From: Platanthera guangdongensis
Lineage: Eukaryota > Streptophyta > Magnoliopsida > Asparagales > Orchidaceae
Length of the DNA stretch: 64,000 nt
Reading direction: 5' to 3'
Assembly (NCBI GenBank): GCA_039583875.1
Contig: CM077159.1
Location: 2,378,812-2,442,811, forward strand
Shown: positions 44,991-56,204 of the stretch, in pieces
Position numbering within the stretch: the first letter of the stretch is position 1
Layout: every line of letters begins with the position of its first letter
The notes under the pieces: generated by a model
The model's database searches: none
The model's input: the letters and a program-made list of their open reading frames with translations, nothing else
What the model was told of the DNA's origin: nothing
Made by a program: the position numbers and the translations under genes

Positions 44991-47066
44991 ATGGCCCAGA
45001 ACAAAGATTATGCTAGCACCAGACCTCCAGTGTGCAATCTGTCAAAGTTTGCACTTTGGAAAGCAAGGATTAAACTCTACATGAATTCTATTGACGAGGA
45101 CATTTTTAATTCTGTTTTGACAGTGTGTCCCAGACCCCCAGAAAGTACAAGCACAAATGCTGTTCCACCTCCATCAGGAACAGATGCTGACATCAAAAGG
45201 TGGAAGGTAGCTGATGCCAAGGCAATGAACATTCTAGCTCAGACAATGTCAGATGACATTTTTCAAAAGGTAGCTGAATGCAATTCAGCCAAGGAGATTT
45301 GGGACAGTCTTTCAGAAATTGTCTCTGGCTCAGCTGATGAGAGAAAGGACAGAAGATCTCATCTCATCTCCCAATATGAGAACTTCAAGAAGGGAGAAAC
45401 TGAATCAGTGGGAGACATGTACAACAGACTGAGTCTAATTGTCAGTGAACTGAGGACATTAGACAAAGAAATCTCACTAACAGAACTTAATGACAAGATC
45501 CTAATGTGCTTCCCCAGCACTTGGGATTCAAGAATCTGGCCAATTAAAGATGCCAGAAGCCTGAATGAGATCACCACTGAAGCCTTGTTGGGTAAGCTCA
45601 AATCTTATGAGCTACTCATCAAGAACAGAGAAGAAGAACAGAAGGCTGCTTCTCCAGCCACAAAAAGGGAGAAGACTATAGCATTCAAGGCAACTGAGGA
45701 TTTGCCTGAAGAAAAAGGAATAGCCAATGATGAACTTCTCAGCTTGCTGGCCAAAAGATTCTACAAGATGGCCAGAAAGGACTTCAGAAGAAGATCATAC
45801 AAGGAGCGAGACAAGCCAAGGTATGACAAGTCCATTGGCAACAGCAAAGACATTATTTGCTTTGGTTGCAGGAAACCAGGGCATATGGTTCCTGACTGTC
45901 CAGAAAACAAGAACAAGGACAGAAGGGACAGAAAAGAAAGAAGAAAGGAGAAGGACTCCAAAAGGAATGGAAATAGCAAACCCTCCTCCAGCAGAAATAA
46001 GCACACAAGGAAAGGATTTGTTGCTGAATCCTGGAGTGAGACTGAAGAGGAGTCAGAAGCCTCTTCCAGCTCAAGTGATGATGAGGATGATGCAGAGGAA
46101 AAAGAATTCTGCATGATGGCAATCAATGCCTCACAACACAACTCAGAGGAAGAGGAGTCAGAGTCAGACTCAGAGACTCAGCCTGAGGAAGATCAGGTAA
46201 TCAGCTCTTTTGATTTCACTTCAGAAGATTTTAAACTTGAATTTAAAGCACTATGTTTAGACCTACTAAAGTCTGAGAAAGAGATCATCTCTCTCAGAAA
46301 TCAATTATCTGAACAAAATGCTTTAAGATCAGAAAACCTCAAACTCTCTCAGGAGTTGGAGAACTATAGGGAACAGATAGCTTCACTGAAGAGTGAGCTC
46401 TCTGAGGCCAAGAAGCTTGAAGAATCTCTCAATGGGAGAAGCATCAAGCTGATGGACATCACAAGCACAGTGAACTCAAGATTCAACAGTACACTGGGCT
46501 TGGGTGCCTCATCTAGCCAACCTATTGTTCTAACAACCCCTATCAAGTTCATTTCTGACAAGGGAAAGGGAGTTGTAGAGGTTGCCAGGAAAAATTCTGA
46601 TCTGCCTCAGAAAACCAAAGTCCAGTACAAATCGTCGAACGGAGATCGACGATCGCCGAATGGAGATCGACGATCGCCGAACGCAGCTCGACGATCTCAG
46701 GACAAATCGTCGAACGCTGATCGACGATCTCAGCCAAGATCGTCGAACGCTACTCGACGATCCCATATACCTGACCTCAGCCATAGTCGACCGTCGAACG
46801 GAGCTCGACGATCTGACCCAAGATCGTCGAACTCAGCTCCAAGATCGTCGAACAGAGGTCAGAGCTCTGGAAATTTTTTCAATGGCAAGTCAAAATTGAA
46901 TCCTGAGGGTTCTTCATCCCAAACATTTAACCCTTATACTGAATGGATTTTACCTCCAAGGAGATATCATCCTGAAGGATATAAGAGTCAGCCAGGGATG
47001 TCTTTCATTTCTGAATTTAAAGGTTATCAACCTAGGCCCAAGGTAAACTGGGTCAAAAACAAGTAA
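44991..47066 (+). CDS. gag: Copia F gag (691 aa)
   Basis: [14 protein letters not shown] start, a UBN2/Retrotran_gag capsid region ([15 protein letters not shown] ... [23 protein letters not shown], about residues 100-220), a CCHC knuckle ([14 protein letters not shown], about 290-303), a Lys/Arg-rich then Glu/Ser-rich acidic segment (about 345-400), and a predicted coiled coil ([28 protein letters not shown], about 415-480). A region at about 543-625 has repeated RRS motifs ([13 protein letters not shown]) encoded by a TCGTCGA/TCGACGA DNA array. The ORF ends WVKNK at 47066; pol follows in the +1 frame. Large Gag proteins with coiled coils are known from sireviruses. Confidence 0.93.
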   Translation: MAQNKDYASTRPPVCNLSKFALWKARIKLYMNSIDEDIFNSVLTVCPRPPESTSTNAVPPPSGTDADIKRWKVADAKAMNILAQTMSDDIFQKVAECNSAKEIWDSLSEIVSGSADERKDRRSHLISQYENFKKGETESVGDMYNRLSLIVSELRTLDKEISLTELNDKILMCFPSTWDSRIWPIKDARSLNEITTEALLGKLKSYELLIKNREEEQKAASPATKREKTIAFKATEDLPEEKGIANDELLSLLAKRFYKMARKDFRRRSYKERDKPRYDKSIGNSKDIICFGCRKPGHMVPDCPENKNKDRRDRKERRKEKDSKRNGNSKPSSSRNKHTRKGFVAESWSETEEESEASSSSSDDEDDAEEKEFCMMAINASQHNSEEEESESDSETQPEEDQVISSFDFTSEDFKLEFKALCLDLLKSEKEIISLRNQLSEQNALRSENLKLSQELENYREQIASLKSELSEAKKLEESLNGRSIKLMDITSTVNSRFNSTLGLGASSSQPIVLTTPIKFISDKGKGVVEVARKNSDLPQKTKVQYKSSNGDRRSPNGDRRSPNAARRSQDKSSNADRRSQPRSSNATRRSHIPDLSHSRPSNGARRSDPRSSNSAPRSSNRGQSSGNFFNGKSKLNPEGSSSQTFNPYTEWILPPRRYHPEGYKSQPGMSFISEFKGYQPRPKVNWVKNK
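46628..46866. repeat. TCGTCGAACGGAGATCGACGA array inside F gag
   Basis: About nine half-sites TCGTCGAAC face TCGACGATC across short variable centres, kept in frame (SSNGDRRS). The same motif is found in the spacer before ORF3 and in the solo LTR at 36868. Confidence 0.9.
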
Positions 47067-50000
47067 ATTGTTTTATGTGCAGGTGAAGACCTATCCAACA
47101 TCTAACCAGCAATGGTATTTGGATAGTGGGTGCTCTAAGCACATGACAGGGAACAAGGACAACCTAAATTCCTTTAGAGCCAAGCTTGGACCCAAAGTTA
47201 TCTTTGGTGACTCCAACTTTGGACAAACTAAAGGATATGGAGAAGTCCAGATTGGTTCTGTAACCTTCAAGAAGGTAGCATATGTGGAAGGACTGAAGCA
47301 TAACCTAATCAGCATCAGTCAGCTATGTGATGAAGGCTACCAGGTGACCTTCAGCAAAACCTTATGCAAAATCAAGTCAGAGGACAACACAACTGTGTTG
47401 ACATGTAAAAGGAAAGGTAACATCTACCTAGTAGATTTTCTTTCAACTACTATAGATATCTGTTTATTCAACTCAGTCTATAGACCAAATGTTTTATGGC
47501 ATAAGAGATTAGGACACCTAAACCTTAGAACTATTGCTAGGCTCTCCAAGGACAACCTTGTTAGAGGACTACCTTCTGGCCCCTACAAGAAGGAAGGACT
47601 CTGCAAGGCTTGTCAATTAGGCAAGCAAACTAAGAATAGCTTTAAGTCACTTAATAAGAGTGATTCTCCTAGGATATTGTATCTGTTACACATGGATCTA
47701 TTTGGACCCATCACAGTACAAAGCCTAGGAGGGAAATCCTACACTTTGGTGATTGTAGATGACTTCTCTAGATTCACTTGGGTGTTCTTTCTAAGGAAGA
47801 AGTCTGATAACTTTAAGTGTCTGACAGAGTTTCTCAAATGTGTAAAGATTGAGTTCAATACTCACATTGCCCTGATCAGAAGTGATCATGGGACAGAGTT
47901 TGATTCTCTTCTTATGCAAGAGTTCTGCAAGAGTGAAGGGATCAGGCATACTTTCTCAGCTCCTAGAACTCCTCAACAAAATGGGGTAGCTGAAAGGAAA
48001 AATAGAACCCTTATTGAATCTGCCACTACATTGTTGTCAGATGCTCATCTACCTCTATCCTTTTGGGCAGAGGCAGTGAACACCTCCAACTATGTGCTGA
48101 ACAGAAGCCTGATACATAAACTGAAGGGAAAGACTCCCTATGAATTACTCAAAGGGAAGAAACCTAAAGTTGACTATTTCAAAATTTTTGGTTGCATTTG
48201 TTATATTCACAATAATGATAAGAAACATCTAGCAAAATTTCAAGCCAAAGCTGATGAAGGAGTGTTTCTGGGATACTCCATGATCAGCAAGGCCTATAGG
48301 GTTTATAATAAATCATCACTGAAAATTGAGGAATCTGTTCATGTTTCTTTTGATGAAACTAACATGTCTTTCAAGGAGAAGATTTCTTCTACCATAGAAC
48401 CTTTGCAGGAACACTCTCTAGTTGAAGATATGAACAAGCTACAGGTTGCTCAAGAAGAAGAAAGCAGTGAAGATGAAAGCAATGCTCAACACATTGAAGC
48501 TCCATTTGAAGAGCCAGTTATTGTACCACAAGAGGAAACAACAACACAGGTTGGTGAACAATCAACACCCCCTGTTGATTTAGTAACATCAAGAGACCAT
48601 CCAATTACCCAAATAATTGGAGAAATCTCAGCTGGTGTGCAAACCAGAAATCAGGTCAACCAAAACCTGTTGCACACCTGCTTCCTTTCTCAAATTGAAC
48701 CTCAGTCCATTCAAGATGCAGAGCAAGATCCACACTGGATCATTGCCATGCAAGAGGAGTTGCATCAATTTGAGAGGAACAAAGTATGGGAACTAGTGCC
48801 CAAGCCTAAGGATCATTCCATTGTTGGAACAAAATGGGTATTCAGAAACAAATTGGATGATCAAGGAGTAATAATAAGGAACAAGGCATGGCTAGTTGCC
48901 CAAGGATATTCTCAAGAAGAAGGAATTGACTACGACCAGACTTTTGCACCTGTTGCAAGATTAGAAGCCATCAGGATATTCTTAGCTTATGCAGCTCACA
49001 AAGGCTTCAAGGTTTATCAAATGGATGTCAAGAGTGCCTTTTTAAATGGAGACATCAAAGAGGAAGTCTATGTCAGACAACCTCCAGGTTTTATCTCTCC
49101 AACTCATCCTGATTTTGTTTTTAGATTAAATAAAGCATTATATGGTCTCAAGCAAGCTCCTAGAGCATGGTATGAGACCCTAGCATGCTTTCTTTTGGAA
49201 AATGGTTTTATAAGGGGTAGAGTAGACCAAACTCTTTTCATTAGAACCCATAAGTCCCATACCCTACTAGTACAAATTTATGTAGACGATATCATTTTTG
49301 GTTCTACTGACTCAAAACTATGCAGAAGGTTTTCTAACCTAATGCATTCTAAATTTGAGATGAGTAGCATGGGTGAGCTATCCTTCTTCCTAGGATTGCA
49401 AGTCAAACAACATGCTGAAGGCATCTTTATTTCTCAAACCAAATATGCTAATGAGCTGGTTAAGAAATTTGGCATGTCTGAGGCATCTTGCATGAAAACA
49501 CCCATGCCTACCAATGCTGTATTGGATGCTGATGAACATGGGAAACCTGTTGATCAGACAACATATAGAGCAATGATTGGCTCTTTACTGTACCTTACAG
49601 CTAGTAGACCAGATATAATGTTTGCTACATGTATATGTGCTAGGTTCCAAGTTAGCCCTAGAGAGTCACACCTCACATTAGTAAAGAGGATTCTTAGGTA
49701 TGTTAAAAGTTGTCCAAATCTAGGTCTCTGGTATCCAAAAGATTCAGCATTTGAGTTAACTGGATTCTCTGATGCTGATTATGCTGGATGCAGAATTGAC
49801 AGGAAAAGCACCAGTGGAACTTGTCAGTTCCTTGGTGATAGACTTGTCTCTTGGTTTTGCAAGAAACAAACTTCTGTGTCAACTTCAACTGCTGAAGCTG
49901 AATATATGGCTGCAGGCAGTTGTTGTTCACAAATACTGTGGATTCAAAATCAACTCCTAGACTATGGTTACAACTTAGTGAAGTCAAAAATCTTTTGTGA

Positions 50001-50232
50001 CAATACAAGTGCTATCTCCATAGCTCAAAATCCAGTCCTCCATAGTAGGACAAAACATATAGAGATTAGGCATCATTTCTTAAGGGATAATGTTGAAAAG
50101 AATAAAATTGAACTGCAATATATCCCAACTGATTTACAAAGGGGAGATATTTTCACCAAGCCTTTGGATGAAAAGAAACATACTTTCTTCCTAAATCAGT
50201 TAGGAATGTTAGATGGAGGAAGTCTTAAATAA
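47047..50232 (+). CDS. pol: Copia F pol (PR-IN-RT-RNase H, about 1054 aa)
   Basis: The frame is open from 47047, is +1 relative to gag and has no ATG near its start. Domains, counted from 47068: protease [13 protein letters not shown] (about residues 16-28), integrase HHCC ([10 protein letters not shown] ... CKACQLGK, about 143-185), core D (HMDLFGP about 209), D (RSDHGTEF about 271) and E (GVAERKNRT about 307), RT ([12 protein letters not shown] about 590, catalytic YVDDIIFGS about 738), RNase H ([13 protein letters not shown] about 898, [21 protein letters not shown]) and the terminal DIFTKPL. All catalytic residues are present. It is probably made as Gag-Pol by frameshifting, or by removal of a 40-nt segment (see findings). 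Confidence 0.95.
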   Translation, partial: TGSKTSKLFYVQVKTYPTSNQQWYLDSGCSKHMTGNKDNLNSFRAKLGPKVIFGDSNFGQTKGYGEVQIGSVTFKKVAYVEGLKHNLISISQLCDEGYQVTFSKTLCKIKSEDNTTVLTCKRKGNIYLVDFLSTTIDICLFNSVYRPNVLWHKRLGHLNLRTIARLSKDNLVRGLPSGPYKKEGLCKACQLGKQTKNSFKSLNKSDSPRILYLLHMDLFGPITVQSLGGKSYTLVIVDDFSRFTWVFFLRKKSDNFKCLTEFLKCVKIEFNTHIALIRSDHGTEFDSLLMQEFCKSEGIRHTFSAPRTPQQNGVAERKNRTLIESATTLLSDAHLPLSFWAEAVNTSNYVLNRSLIHKLKGKTPYELLKGKKPKVDYFKIFGCICYIHNNDKKHLAKFQAKADEGVFLGYSMISKAYRVYNKSSLKIEESVHVSFDETNMSFKEKISSTIEPLQEHSLVEDMNKLQVAQEEESSEDESNAQHIEAPFEEPVIVPQEETTTQVGEQSTPPVDLVTSRDHPITQIIGEISAGVQTRNQVNQNLLHTCFLSQIEPQSIQDAEQDPHWIIAMQEELHQFERNKVWELVPKPKDHSIVGTKWVFRNKLDDQGVIIRNKAWLVAQGYSQEEGIDYDQTFAPVARLEAIRIFLAYAAHKGFKVYQMDVKSAFLNGDIKEEVYVRQPPGFISPTHPDFVFRLNKALYGLKQAPRAWYETLACFLLENGFIRGRVDQTLFIRTHKSHTLLVQIYVDDIIFGSTDSKLCRRFSNLMHSKFEMSSMGELSFFLGLQVKQHAEGIFISQTKYANELVKKFGMSEASCMKTPMPTNAVLDADEHGKPVDQTTYRAMIGSLLYLTASRPDIMFATCICARFQVSPRESHLTLVKRILRYVKSCPNLGLWYPKDSAFELTGFSDADYAGCRIDRKSTSGTCQFLGDRLVSWFCKKQTSVSTSTAEAEYMAAGSCCSQILWIQNQLLDYGYNLVKSKIFCDNTSAISIAQNPVLHSRTKHIEIRHHFLRDNVEKNKIELQYIPTDLQRGDIFTKPLDEKKHTFFLNQLGMLDGGSLK

Positions 50233-50722
50233 TACTCAAGATTTTGAAAGCTAAAATTGACCAAGACTAGGCAAAATTTCTGATTTTTCTTAGTGTCTAG
50301 AGTTTTCTGATCTCTGAACTGCGCTCGACGATTTCCCCAAAGATCGTCGAACGGAGTTCGACGACTTTCTGAATCGTCGAACTGAGTTCAGCGCTCCTTT
50401 GATAGTATGGACTATCTCCTCTGGTCAACGATCGTCGAACGGCGCTCGACGATTCTGTTCACTGAACGATCGTCGAATGGAGCTCGACGCCTTTCCAGAT
50501 CGTCGAACGGAGATCGACGATTTTGGAGTCTCTTCAGATTCCTTTAGAAGCCTCGATCGTCGAACTGAGTTCAACGATCTTTCCCTTTCTGCGTCGAACC
50601 CTAATATAAAACTCTTTTTTCGTCGTCGTTCTCTCTTGCGCTTTCAATTTCTCTGCAAACTTTTCTTCCCTCCAAGCAGTTCTACACTTGGTCGTTTTGT
50701 CTATTGATTTTTTGCAGGTACC
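50233..50722 (+). other. F spacer before ORF3: TCGTCGAAC array and splice acceptor
   Basis: Contains about eight GATCGTCGAAC/CTCGACGATT half-sites (50320-50585). It then has a pyrimidine-rich stretch ending TTTTTTGCAG|GT (AG at 50716-50717), six bases before the ORF3 ATG. A spliced subgenomic mRNA for ORF3 is the likely use. Confidence 0.65.
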
Positions 50723-53700
50723 ATGGCCGTTTCAGTTGCTGTGCTCGCTGCAATGAAATTTGATGCAGGCTTTGACATCGATCTTGACTCCTTCAACACA
50801 ACCGATCAAATCTTCCAGGATATTCTCAATTTATTCAAAGACCAGCAACTATCTGCCCTGATGTCAACCAGAATCAAACTTGCATCTGATGAAATTAAAG
50901 AATGGGTTTACACTGCCCACAACCTTGACAACAATACCATAGTTGGTTCTATTGGTGGCACCCAGGTACCTCTGACCCCAACAGTATTGACAGAGGTTTT
51001 TGGTCTAAGGAATGGTGAAGATTCTGCTGAACTCTCTGGAGATGAATTCTCAGATGTACTTGCCAGGATGGGTCATCCTGAGGGAAACCCTAGCAAGTTA
51101 TTTAAGAGGAACCTGTCAGTGGAATACAGGTTTCTGGCTGATGTAGTAGGCAAGGTTATCTTGGCCAAGCATTCTTCTCATGACACCATCTCCAGATATC
51201 AGCTCTGCCTCATGGGAGCTCTGGTGGATAGAAAAAGCTTGAACTGGGGAGAAGTATTTTTTGATCTGCTGAAGAAAAAGATAAACAAAACATTTGTGAA
51301 TTATGGAAGAATACTGGGAGTCTTCCTTCAGGCCAAGTGCCCTTCTCTGCTAGTCTCCTCTGGAGTGCACATCAATGCCTCCAAGAGACTCACCTGTGCC
51401 CTTTTTGGGAAATGGGACAGGCAAATCTCCAAGCCCAGCAGGCCCTCTTCTTCTGCCCCTTCAGGCACGAGGACTCTAAGAGTCACTCCACCCCAGGCCT
51501 CTGCCCCTGCAGAGGACCTGCCTGCTGCTAGTGCTGCTGCTTCTCCTCCTCCAAGCTCAACCCTACCTCCAGCTCCATCCACCACTCCAGCAACCTCCAC
51601 CATTACCATCTCCAGCCCCTCTCCAACTTCTATTCCATCTCCAGCCACCATCTCATCTCCACCAGCAGACCACTTCCATCCCTTATTCTCATATCCACCT
51701 CCAGATGTCACCTCATCCCCATCCATACCATCCTTCACACTTCTGGATGAATCCTACATGGATGATTCCCCCTCTTCTCCTCCAGACTTCCCCTCCACCT
51801 CAACATCCTTCCAAGATCTCCTCCACCATATACTTGACCAACCATCCTTCACTCCATCCATCTCTATACCCTTGTCCTCCATCTCCACAATTCCCACACC
51901 TCAGCCCTCTATCCCTTCACCATCCAGCCCTCCACCTCCAGCTTCCTCAGCCATCCCAATACCCTCTACCTCTGCTCCTCTCATTGAGCATGTAGATCCC
52001 CCAGCCCTTGCTGATCAGTTGTATGAGCTCCTTGCACCTAGGCTCTCTCTTCTCATGGAGGCCTCTTTAGCTCCTTTACAACAATCAGTGGCAGCTCTCT
52101 CTGCCAGGCTTTCTTCTTTCCTTACTCCTTTAGCAGCACCCCCCGCAGTGTGCCTTGATGCACAGGTATCTGCATCCAGGCAGGGGGAGATGCCCTATGA
52201 AGCCAGCCTTCATGCTGCTGTTGCTGCTGCTGCTCCTCCTGCTGTTTCTGCTTCTGCCACTGCTGCTGGTTCTGTGTCTGCTTCTGCTGCTGCTGCTACA
52301 CCAGTACTAGCACTAGACCTAAGGTCTTTGCTATCTACTTTTGATACTGCTTACTTCTGCTGCCTCCCAGAGCCCAATGCTGGCCAGCCCTCTGAAGATA
52401 TGTCCAAGGCTCTAGTGCCCTTCTCTTGCTGTGACCCCAAAATCATTTCTGATTTTATTCTGTCAGTAACTACTGCTTCTGATGATGTTGATGCTGCTGC
52501 TGCTGAAGACAAGGCTGTATCTGCCTCTGGAGTTATATCTGCTGCTGAAGAGAATGTCTCTGATATACCCTCATCCCAGGAACTTTTGATGACAGAGGCT
52601 ATTGCTTTTGAGCCTGCTGTAGAAGGTGTTGTTTCTGAAGCTGCTGCTGCCCTCATACCTGAAGCACTCACTGTTGTTTCTTCTGCTGCTCCAGTACCTA
52701 TAGTTACATCTACTGCTGCTCCAGTATCTGCTGTTACATCTGCTGCTTCTGTTGCTCCTCCTGCTTCTGTATCTGTTGCCCCATCAGCTGCTGTTAAACT
52801 AAAAGAGGATTTGATGAAAAAGATTGATGCCTTGTATGATGCACAAAGTTCTGAATCTGAGGATTACAACACTGCTTCTGATGACTCATCTGCCACAATT
52901 GCAAAGAAAAGAAAGGTAAGAAGTAAGGCTTTGAAGAGAGTTCCTCCTGCCAAAGTCAGAGATGACAATGATGTTCCCTACTATATTCTGCACAACTGCC
53001 CAATCTCTGAGCATTGGATGCAATTCTCTAAGAACCAGTTAAAGGCTATGAAAAAGAAGAGGAAGTATGAAAAAGGTCCCACTCAGTTCAAGCACCCTCA
53101 TCCTCCTCCACCACCTCCACCTGATGCAGGTGCAGGTGGCAGCTCTGCAAGTTCAGGCCCTGCTAGAAGCCAGGCTCCCTACCAACCTCATGCAAGAACA
53201 TATCAAAGGGAAAGCCATTCTAGGGGCTCTTACTCCAAAAGGGGAGGATATAGGGGAAACCAAAGAGAAACTCAGGTTTACTCTAAAGGACACTCCAGGC
53301 AGCACCCTTACTCTAGGGGAGGACATGTTCCATCTGACACATCTTCTGGTCCTTTTCCCTACAAGCTCAAAGATACTGTGACTGCCAGGACTCCTCAAGA
53401 TACTACTTCCAACAGGTATGAGCCACCTGTTCCATTTGAGGATCCTGAGAAAAATCCTATGGCTTGGACTGCAAGAATGAAAGAGCTGGCTGCTTTGGAT
53501 CAGATAAAGAAAGCAAAAGAACAAGGGCTAGACACTTCCAATATCTCTACCATGTCAGAGCAAAGACAGAAAGAATTAGAGAGATATGCTTCAAGAAAAT
53601 TTTTTGATGCAGACAGGTACATGGAATTGCATCCAGCTGCAGTGGTTCCCAGGGCATCAAAGCAAATTTATTTGGGTGCAGCTGATGATACCAGATCAAA

Positions 53701-53761
53701 ACAACAAGCTTTAGATCCTAACAGAGAAATTAAAATGGTAAAAGGCAAAGAAAAGGAATAA
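50723..53761 (+). CDS. Copia F third ORF (1012 aa), unknown function
   Basis: An intact ORF after pol, where some sireviruses carry an env-like ORF. ATG at 50723 has A at -3 and G at +4. Residues 1-240 look folded (IKEWVYTAHNLDNNTIVG, LTEVFGLRNGEDSAEL) and recall the plant-mobile-domain-like part of proteins annotated 'putative plant transposon protein' (tentative). Residues 245-440 are Pro/Ser/Thr-rich. About 500-740 is Ala/Val/Ser-rich. AKKRKVRSKALKR near 726-738 is a basic nuclear-localisation-like cluster. About 790-890 is rich in Pro then Arg/Gly/Tyr/Ser. No signal peptide or transmembrane segment is visible, so an envelope role is not supported. A nuclear or RNA-binding accessory protein fits better, but that is inference. 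Confidence 0.85.
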   Translation: MAVSVAVLAAMKFDAGFDIDLDSFNTTDQIFQDILNLFKDQQLSALMSTRIKLASDEIKEWVYTAHNLDNNTIVGSIGGTQVPLTPTVLTEVFGLRNGEDSAELSGDEFSDVLARMGHPEGNPSKLFKRNLSVEYRFLADVVGKVILAKHSSHDTISRYQLCLMGALVDRKSLNWGEVFFDLLKKKINKTFVNYGRILGVFLQAKCPSLLVSSGVHINASKRLTCALFGKWDRQISKPSRPSSSAPSGTRTLRVTPPQASAPAEDLPAASAAASPPPSSTLPPAPSTTPATSTITISSPSPTSIPSPATISSPPADHFHPLFSYPPPDVTSSPSIPSFTLLDESYMDDSPSSPPDFPSTSTSFQDLLHHILDQPSFTPSISIPLSSISTIPTPQPSIPSPSSPPPPASSAIPIPSTSAPLIEHVDPPALADQLYELLAPRLSLLMEASLAPLQQSVAALSARLSSFLTPLAAPPAVCLDAQVSASRQGEMPYEASLHAAVAAAAPPAVSASATAAGSVSASAAAATPVLALDLRSLLSTFDTAYFCCLPEPNAGQPSEDMSKALVPFSCCDPKIISDFILSVTTASDDVDAAAAEDKAVSASGVISAAEENVSDIPSSQELLMTEAIAFEPAVEGVVSEAAAALIPEALTVVSSAAPVPIVTSTAAPVSAVTSAASVAPPASVSVAPSAAVKLKEDLMKKIDALYDAQSSESEDYNTASDDSSATIAKKRKVRSKALKRVPPAKVRDDNDVPYYILHNCPISEHWMQFSKNQLKAMKKKRKYEKGPTQFKHPHPPPPPPPDAGAGGSSASSGPARSQAPYQPHARTYQRESHSRGSYSKRGGYRGNQRETQVYSKGHSRQHPYSRGGHVPSDTSSGPFPYKLKDTVTARTPQDTTSNRYEPPVPFEDPEKNPMAWTARMKELAALDQIKKAKEQGLDTSNISTMSEQRQKELERYASRKFFDADRYMELHPAAVVPRASKQIYLGAADDTRSKQQALDPNREIKMVKGKEKE

Positions 53762-53936
53762 CTCTGTAAGGTGATAACTCTTGGTTTCTCTGACTGCCTT
53801 CTGGATATCATGCTTTTATATATCTCTGTGATGGTTCTGTAATGTCTAGCTTCTGTTGTTTCTGTATTTTTTTGTTTGATGTTGTTTGTTTTTCCTATGT
53901 CTGTAAATAGTTTTCCTAACCCAAATAGGGGGAGAT
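53762..53936 (+). other. F 3' non-coding end and polypurine tract
   Basis: Short T-rich untranslated stretch ending AAATAGGGGGAGAT (53922-53935) directly before the 3' LTR, the PPT. Confidence 0.85.
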
Positions 53937-55472
53937 TGTTGGAACACCCTATTACTAATTTGGGTCAGGATCACTATGTCCCTAGGAATTTATGTTTTGA
54001 CCTTATGTATAGATTATAGGTCAATTAGTATTGAGTCTAAGGGTTAGAAGGTTAGGATTGGAAGCTGCTCTGAAGACCCAAGTTTTTCTGGAAACCAAGT
54101 CCAAATCGTCGAGCTCAGCACGACGTTTCGTCGAACTCCGGTCGACGATCGTCTAGCTCAACTATTGACAGATCGTCGAGCTCCATTCGACGATCGCTGA
54201 GCTCAACCCTCATAATATCGTCGAGCTTCATTCGACGATCGCTGAGCTCAGGTCGACGATTTTGACTCTGCACTGGATCCTTATCTCTGAGCTCAGTTCG
54301 ACGATCTTTGAGCTCAGATCGACGATTTCTTTGCTGCTTGGATTTTCCAGTTCGCTGAGCTCAGCTCGACGATAGCAGAGCTCAGTTCGACGATTTCAGT
54401 TATCTTTCAGAATTCAAATTCAAATCAGATAGAAGTTATTCTGCATTTAATTCAGAAGATCTGCCAGCCATTTTCATTTACTTCTGGAGCAAGTTTCAAG
54501 GAATTTTTCATGAAACAATTCAGTGGACTTTCCTTCAGAACATATTATGCAATTAAGGCTGTAATCAATGCAGACCAACGGCTATCTTTGACAGAGTAAT
54601 ATCCTATTCAGAGACAGAGAATAAAAGAGAATGTTTTTGAATAAAGACAGAGAATACATACAAGAATAAGGACACCTCTCAATACACAAAGACTCTGAAA
54701 AATATTCTGTCAACAAGAATTCAGAAGAACACTCATCAAAAAGAGATCAAGTTTTCAAACATTCTTCAGATCTCTTCAGCTCTCAAGTGTTCAAGGCCAA
54801 CATCATCTCAAGACTCCAGACACTCAACATTTCAGCTTACTGAAATCATCTTTTGCTGGAGATCTATCTTTGAAGGCCTATCACCCTCAGCAAAGCTCAT
54901 CTTCCTGAAGATTTCAAGGACTCAGGGGGAGCTTTGACAACATCACTGAATCCACATAGTCTTCTCAGTTGTTTGAGAAAGAGAAGACTGCCATCACTCT
55001 CTCAACCCCATTCTGTAAAGGGTTTTTCAAACTCCCTTCAAAAGTTTGAATCTGATTTTTGAGCACCTTGTCAAAAGCTCATTGGTGGCAAGACACCTGA
55101 TCAAAAAATCTGTGTTGGTTTTTGAGCACCTTATCAAAAGCTCATTGGTGCCTAGGACACCTGATCAACTCATCCTGCAGTGGATTCCTACCTAGGGTGG
55201 TAGAAGAGTGGATGTACCCAAGTTGGGGAACCACTATATTTCCTTGTGTCATCTGGTTTTGCATGTTTTCTTTTTGTTTCTGGCCTAGATTCTCTTGTGC
55301 TTAGTTTCTGCATAGCTTAGTTTTGTGGTTTATTTTATTTCTGCTTCCCTGCTTACACTCATTACAACAATTGTTGTAAAGCTTTGCAAAAGTTTTTCTT
55401 TGTGTTTTTAAAAGCACCATATACTCTATTCACCCCCCCTTTAGAGTATATCAGATCTAGTTTCCCCTTTCA
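53937..55472 (+). repeat. 3' LTR of Copia F
   Basis: 1536 bp, nearly identical to the 5' LTR, with the same U3 array (54100-54400) and 63-base duplication. It ends CCCCTTTCA and is followed by the TSD TCCTT. Confidence 0.97.
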
Positions 55473-55638
55473 TCCTTCTTCTTCACTTTCATTCCAAGAG
55501 AGAAAAAGAAGAGCGGCCTAAGGGAGAGAGAAGGGAGGAGTCTTCCAGCTGCTGTAGGAGCTGCGGAGGGCGGAACGAAGATCCGAGAGCGGATTCGTGA
55601 AGGCAGAGCCGAGGCGATGATTTCCATCCGGCTACTTC

Positions 55639-55662
55639 ATGGCGCCGAAGCGATCTTCAAGG
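55639..55662 (+). CDS. gag: predicted LTR-encoded initiator exon of E gag
   Basis: ATG opens MAPKRSSR and meets AGG|GTAACG (GT at 55663). Splicing to the acceptor GCTAG (57173) gives MAPKRSSR-VARDGAGPSEP in phase 0. The codons differ from family A (CGATCTTCA against AGGAATGCT), yet length, frame and donor are kept, which supports function. Confidence 0.65.
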
Positions 55663-55982
55663 GTAACGATCTCCTTCTTGGACATCGAAGTCCTTTCTCT
55701 ATACATGTGCTTGGAATCCTCCACCAAGAGGTGGATCGTGGAAGTGATTCCTTTGTTGAGTCTGCATCTAGAGCCGGAATGATGGAGTACGGCGTAGGCA
55801 TACTGTGTGAAGCCCATCTGGACCGGTAGTCTGGATTGGTGATGTTCATGGGTAAACCGGAGAAGACTCCGTGGCTTTGATGATGTGCAAAATGGATTTT
55901 TGTTGTGATGAATGTATGGATGTGATGATTGTAAGGAGGCTTTGGTGAAGCTCCTGGATATGAGATGATCAATTGGTAACAT

Positions 55983-56204
55983 GCCTGGGGAGCTTGTGAT
56001 AAACCCGGCCTGTTACACCACTAGGGTGGGTTGATCCAGTTAAGTGAAGGATCGATTGGTGGCAACGCCTGGGGAGCGTAGATAAACCCGGCTTGCTACA
56101 CCACAGAGTGTGGGTCGATCGGATTAGGAGGGGGGTCGATGGGTAGACATTGCCAGGGGAGCTTGGATAAACCCGGCTTGCTACACCACGTGGTGTGGGT
56201 CGAC
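55983..56204. repeat. three-unit tandem repeat in E LTR
   Basis: Units of about 85 bases, each with TGGGGAGC...GATAAACCCGGC then CTACACCAC...GTGGGTCGA. The 3' LTR copy is at 59880-60102. Confidence 0.8.

Larger units (their letters stand above)
43327..55472 (+). mobile_element. Copia element F (SIRE-like) with a third ORF
   Basis: A 12.1-kb element with LTRs of 1535 and 1536 bp differing at about eleven positions (0.7%) and a perfect TSD TCCTT (43322-43326 and 55473-55477). Order: LTR, PBS, gag, pol (RNase H last), 490-base spacer, ORF3, PPT, LTR. Pol before a third ORF and a large gag with coiled coil match sireviruses. No nonsense codon is seen in the three ORFs, so it may be competent. 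Confidence 0.97.

Noticed and set aside
50723..53761. Envelope glycoprotein for F ORF3
   Set aside because: No signal peptide, transmembrane segment or cysteine pattern is visible; position alone is not enough.
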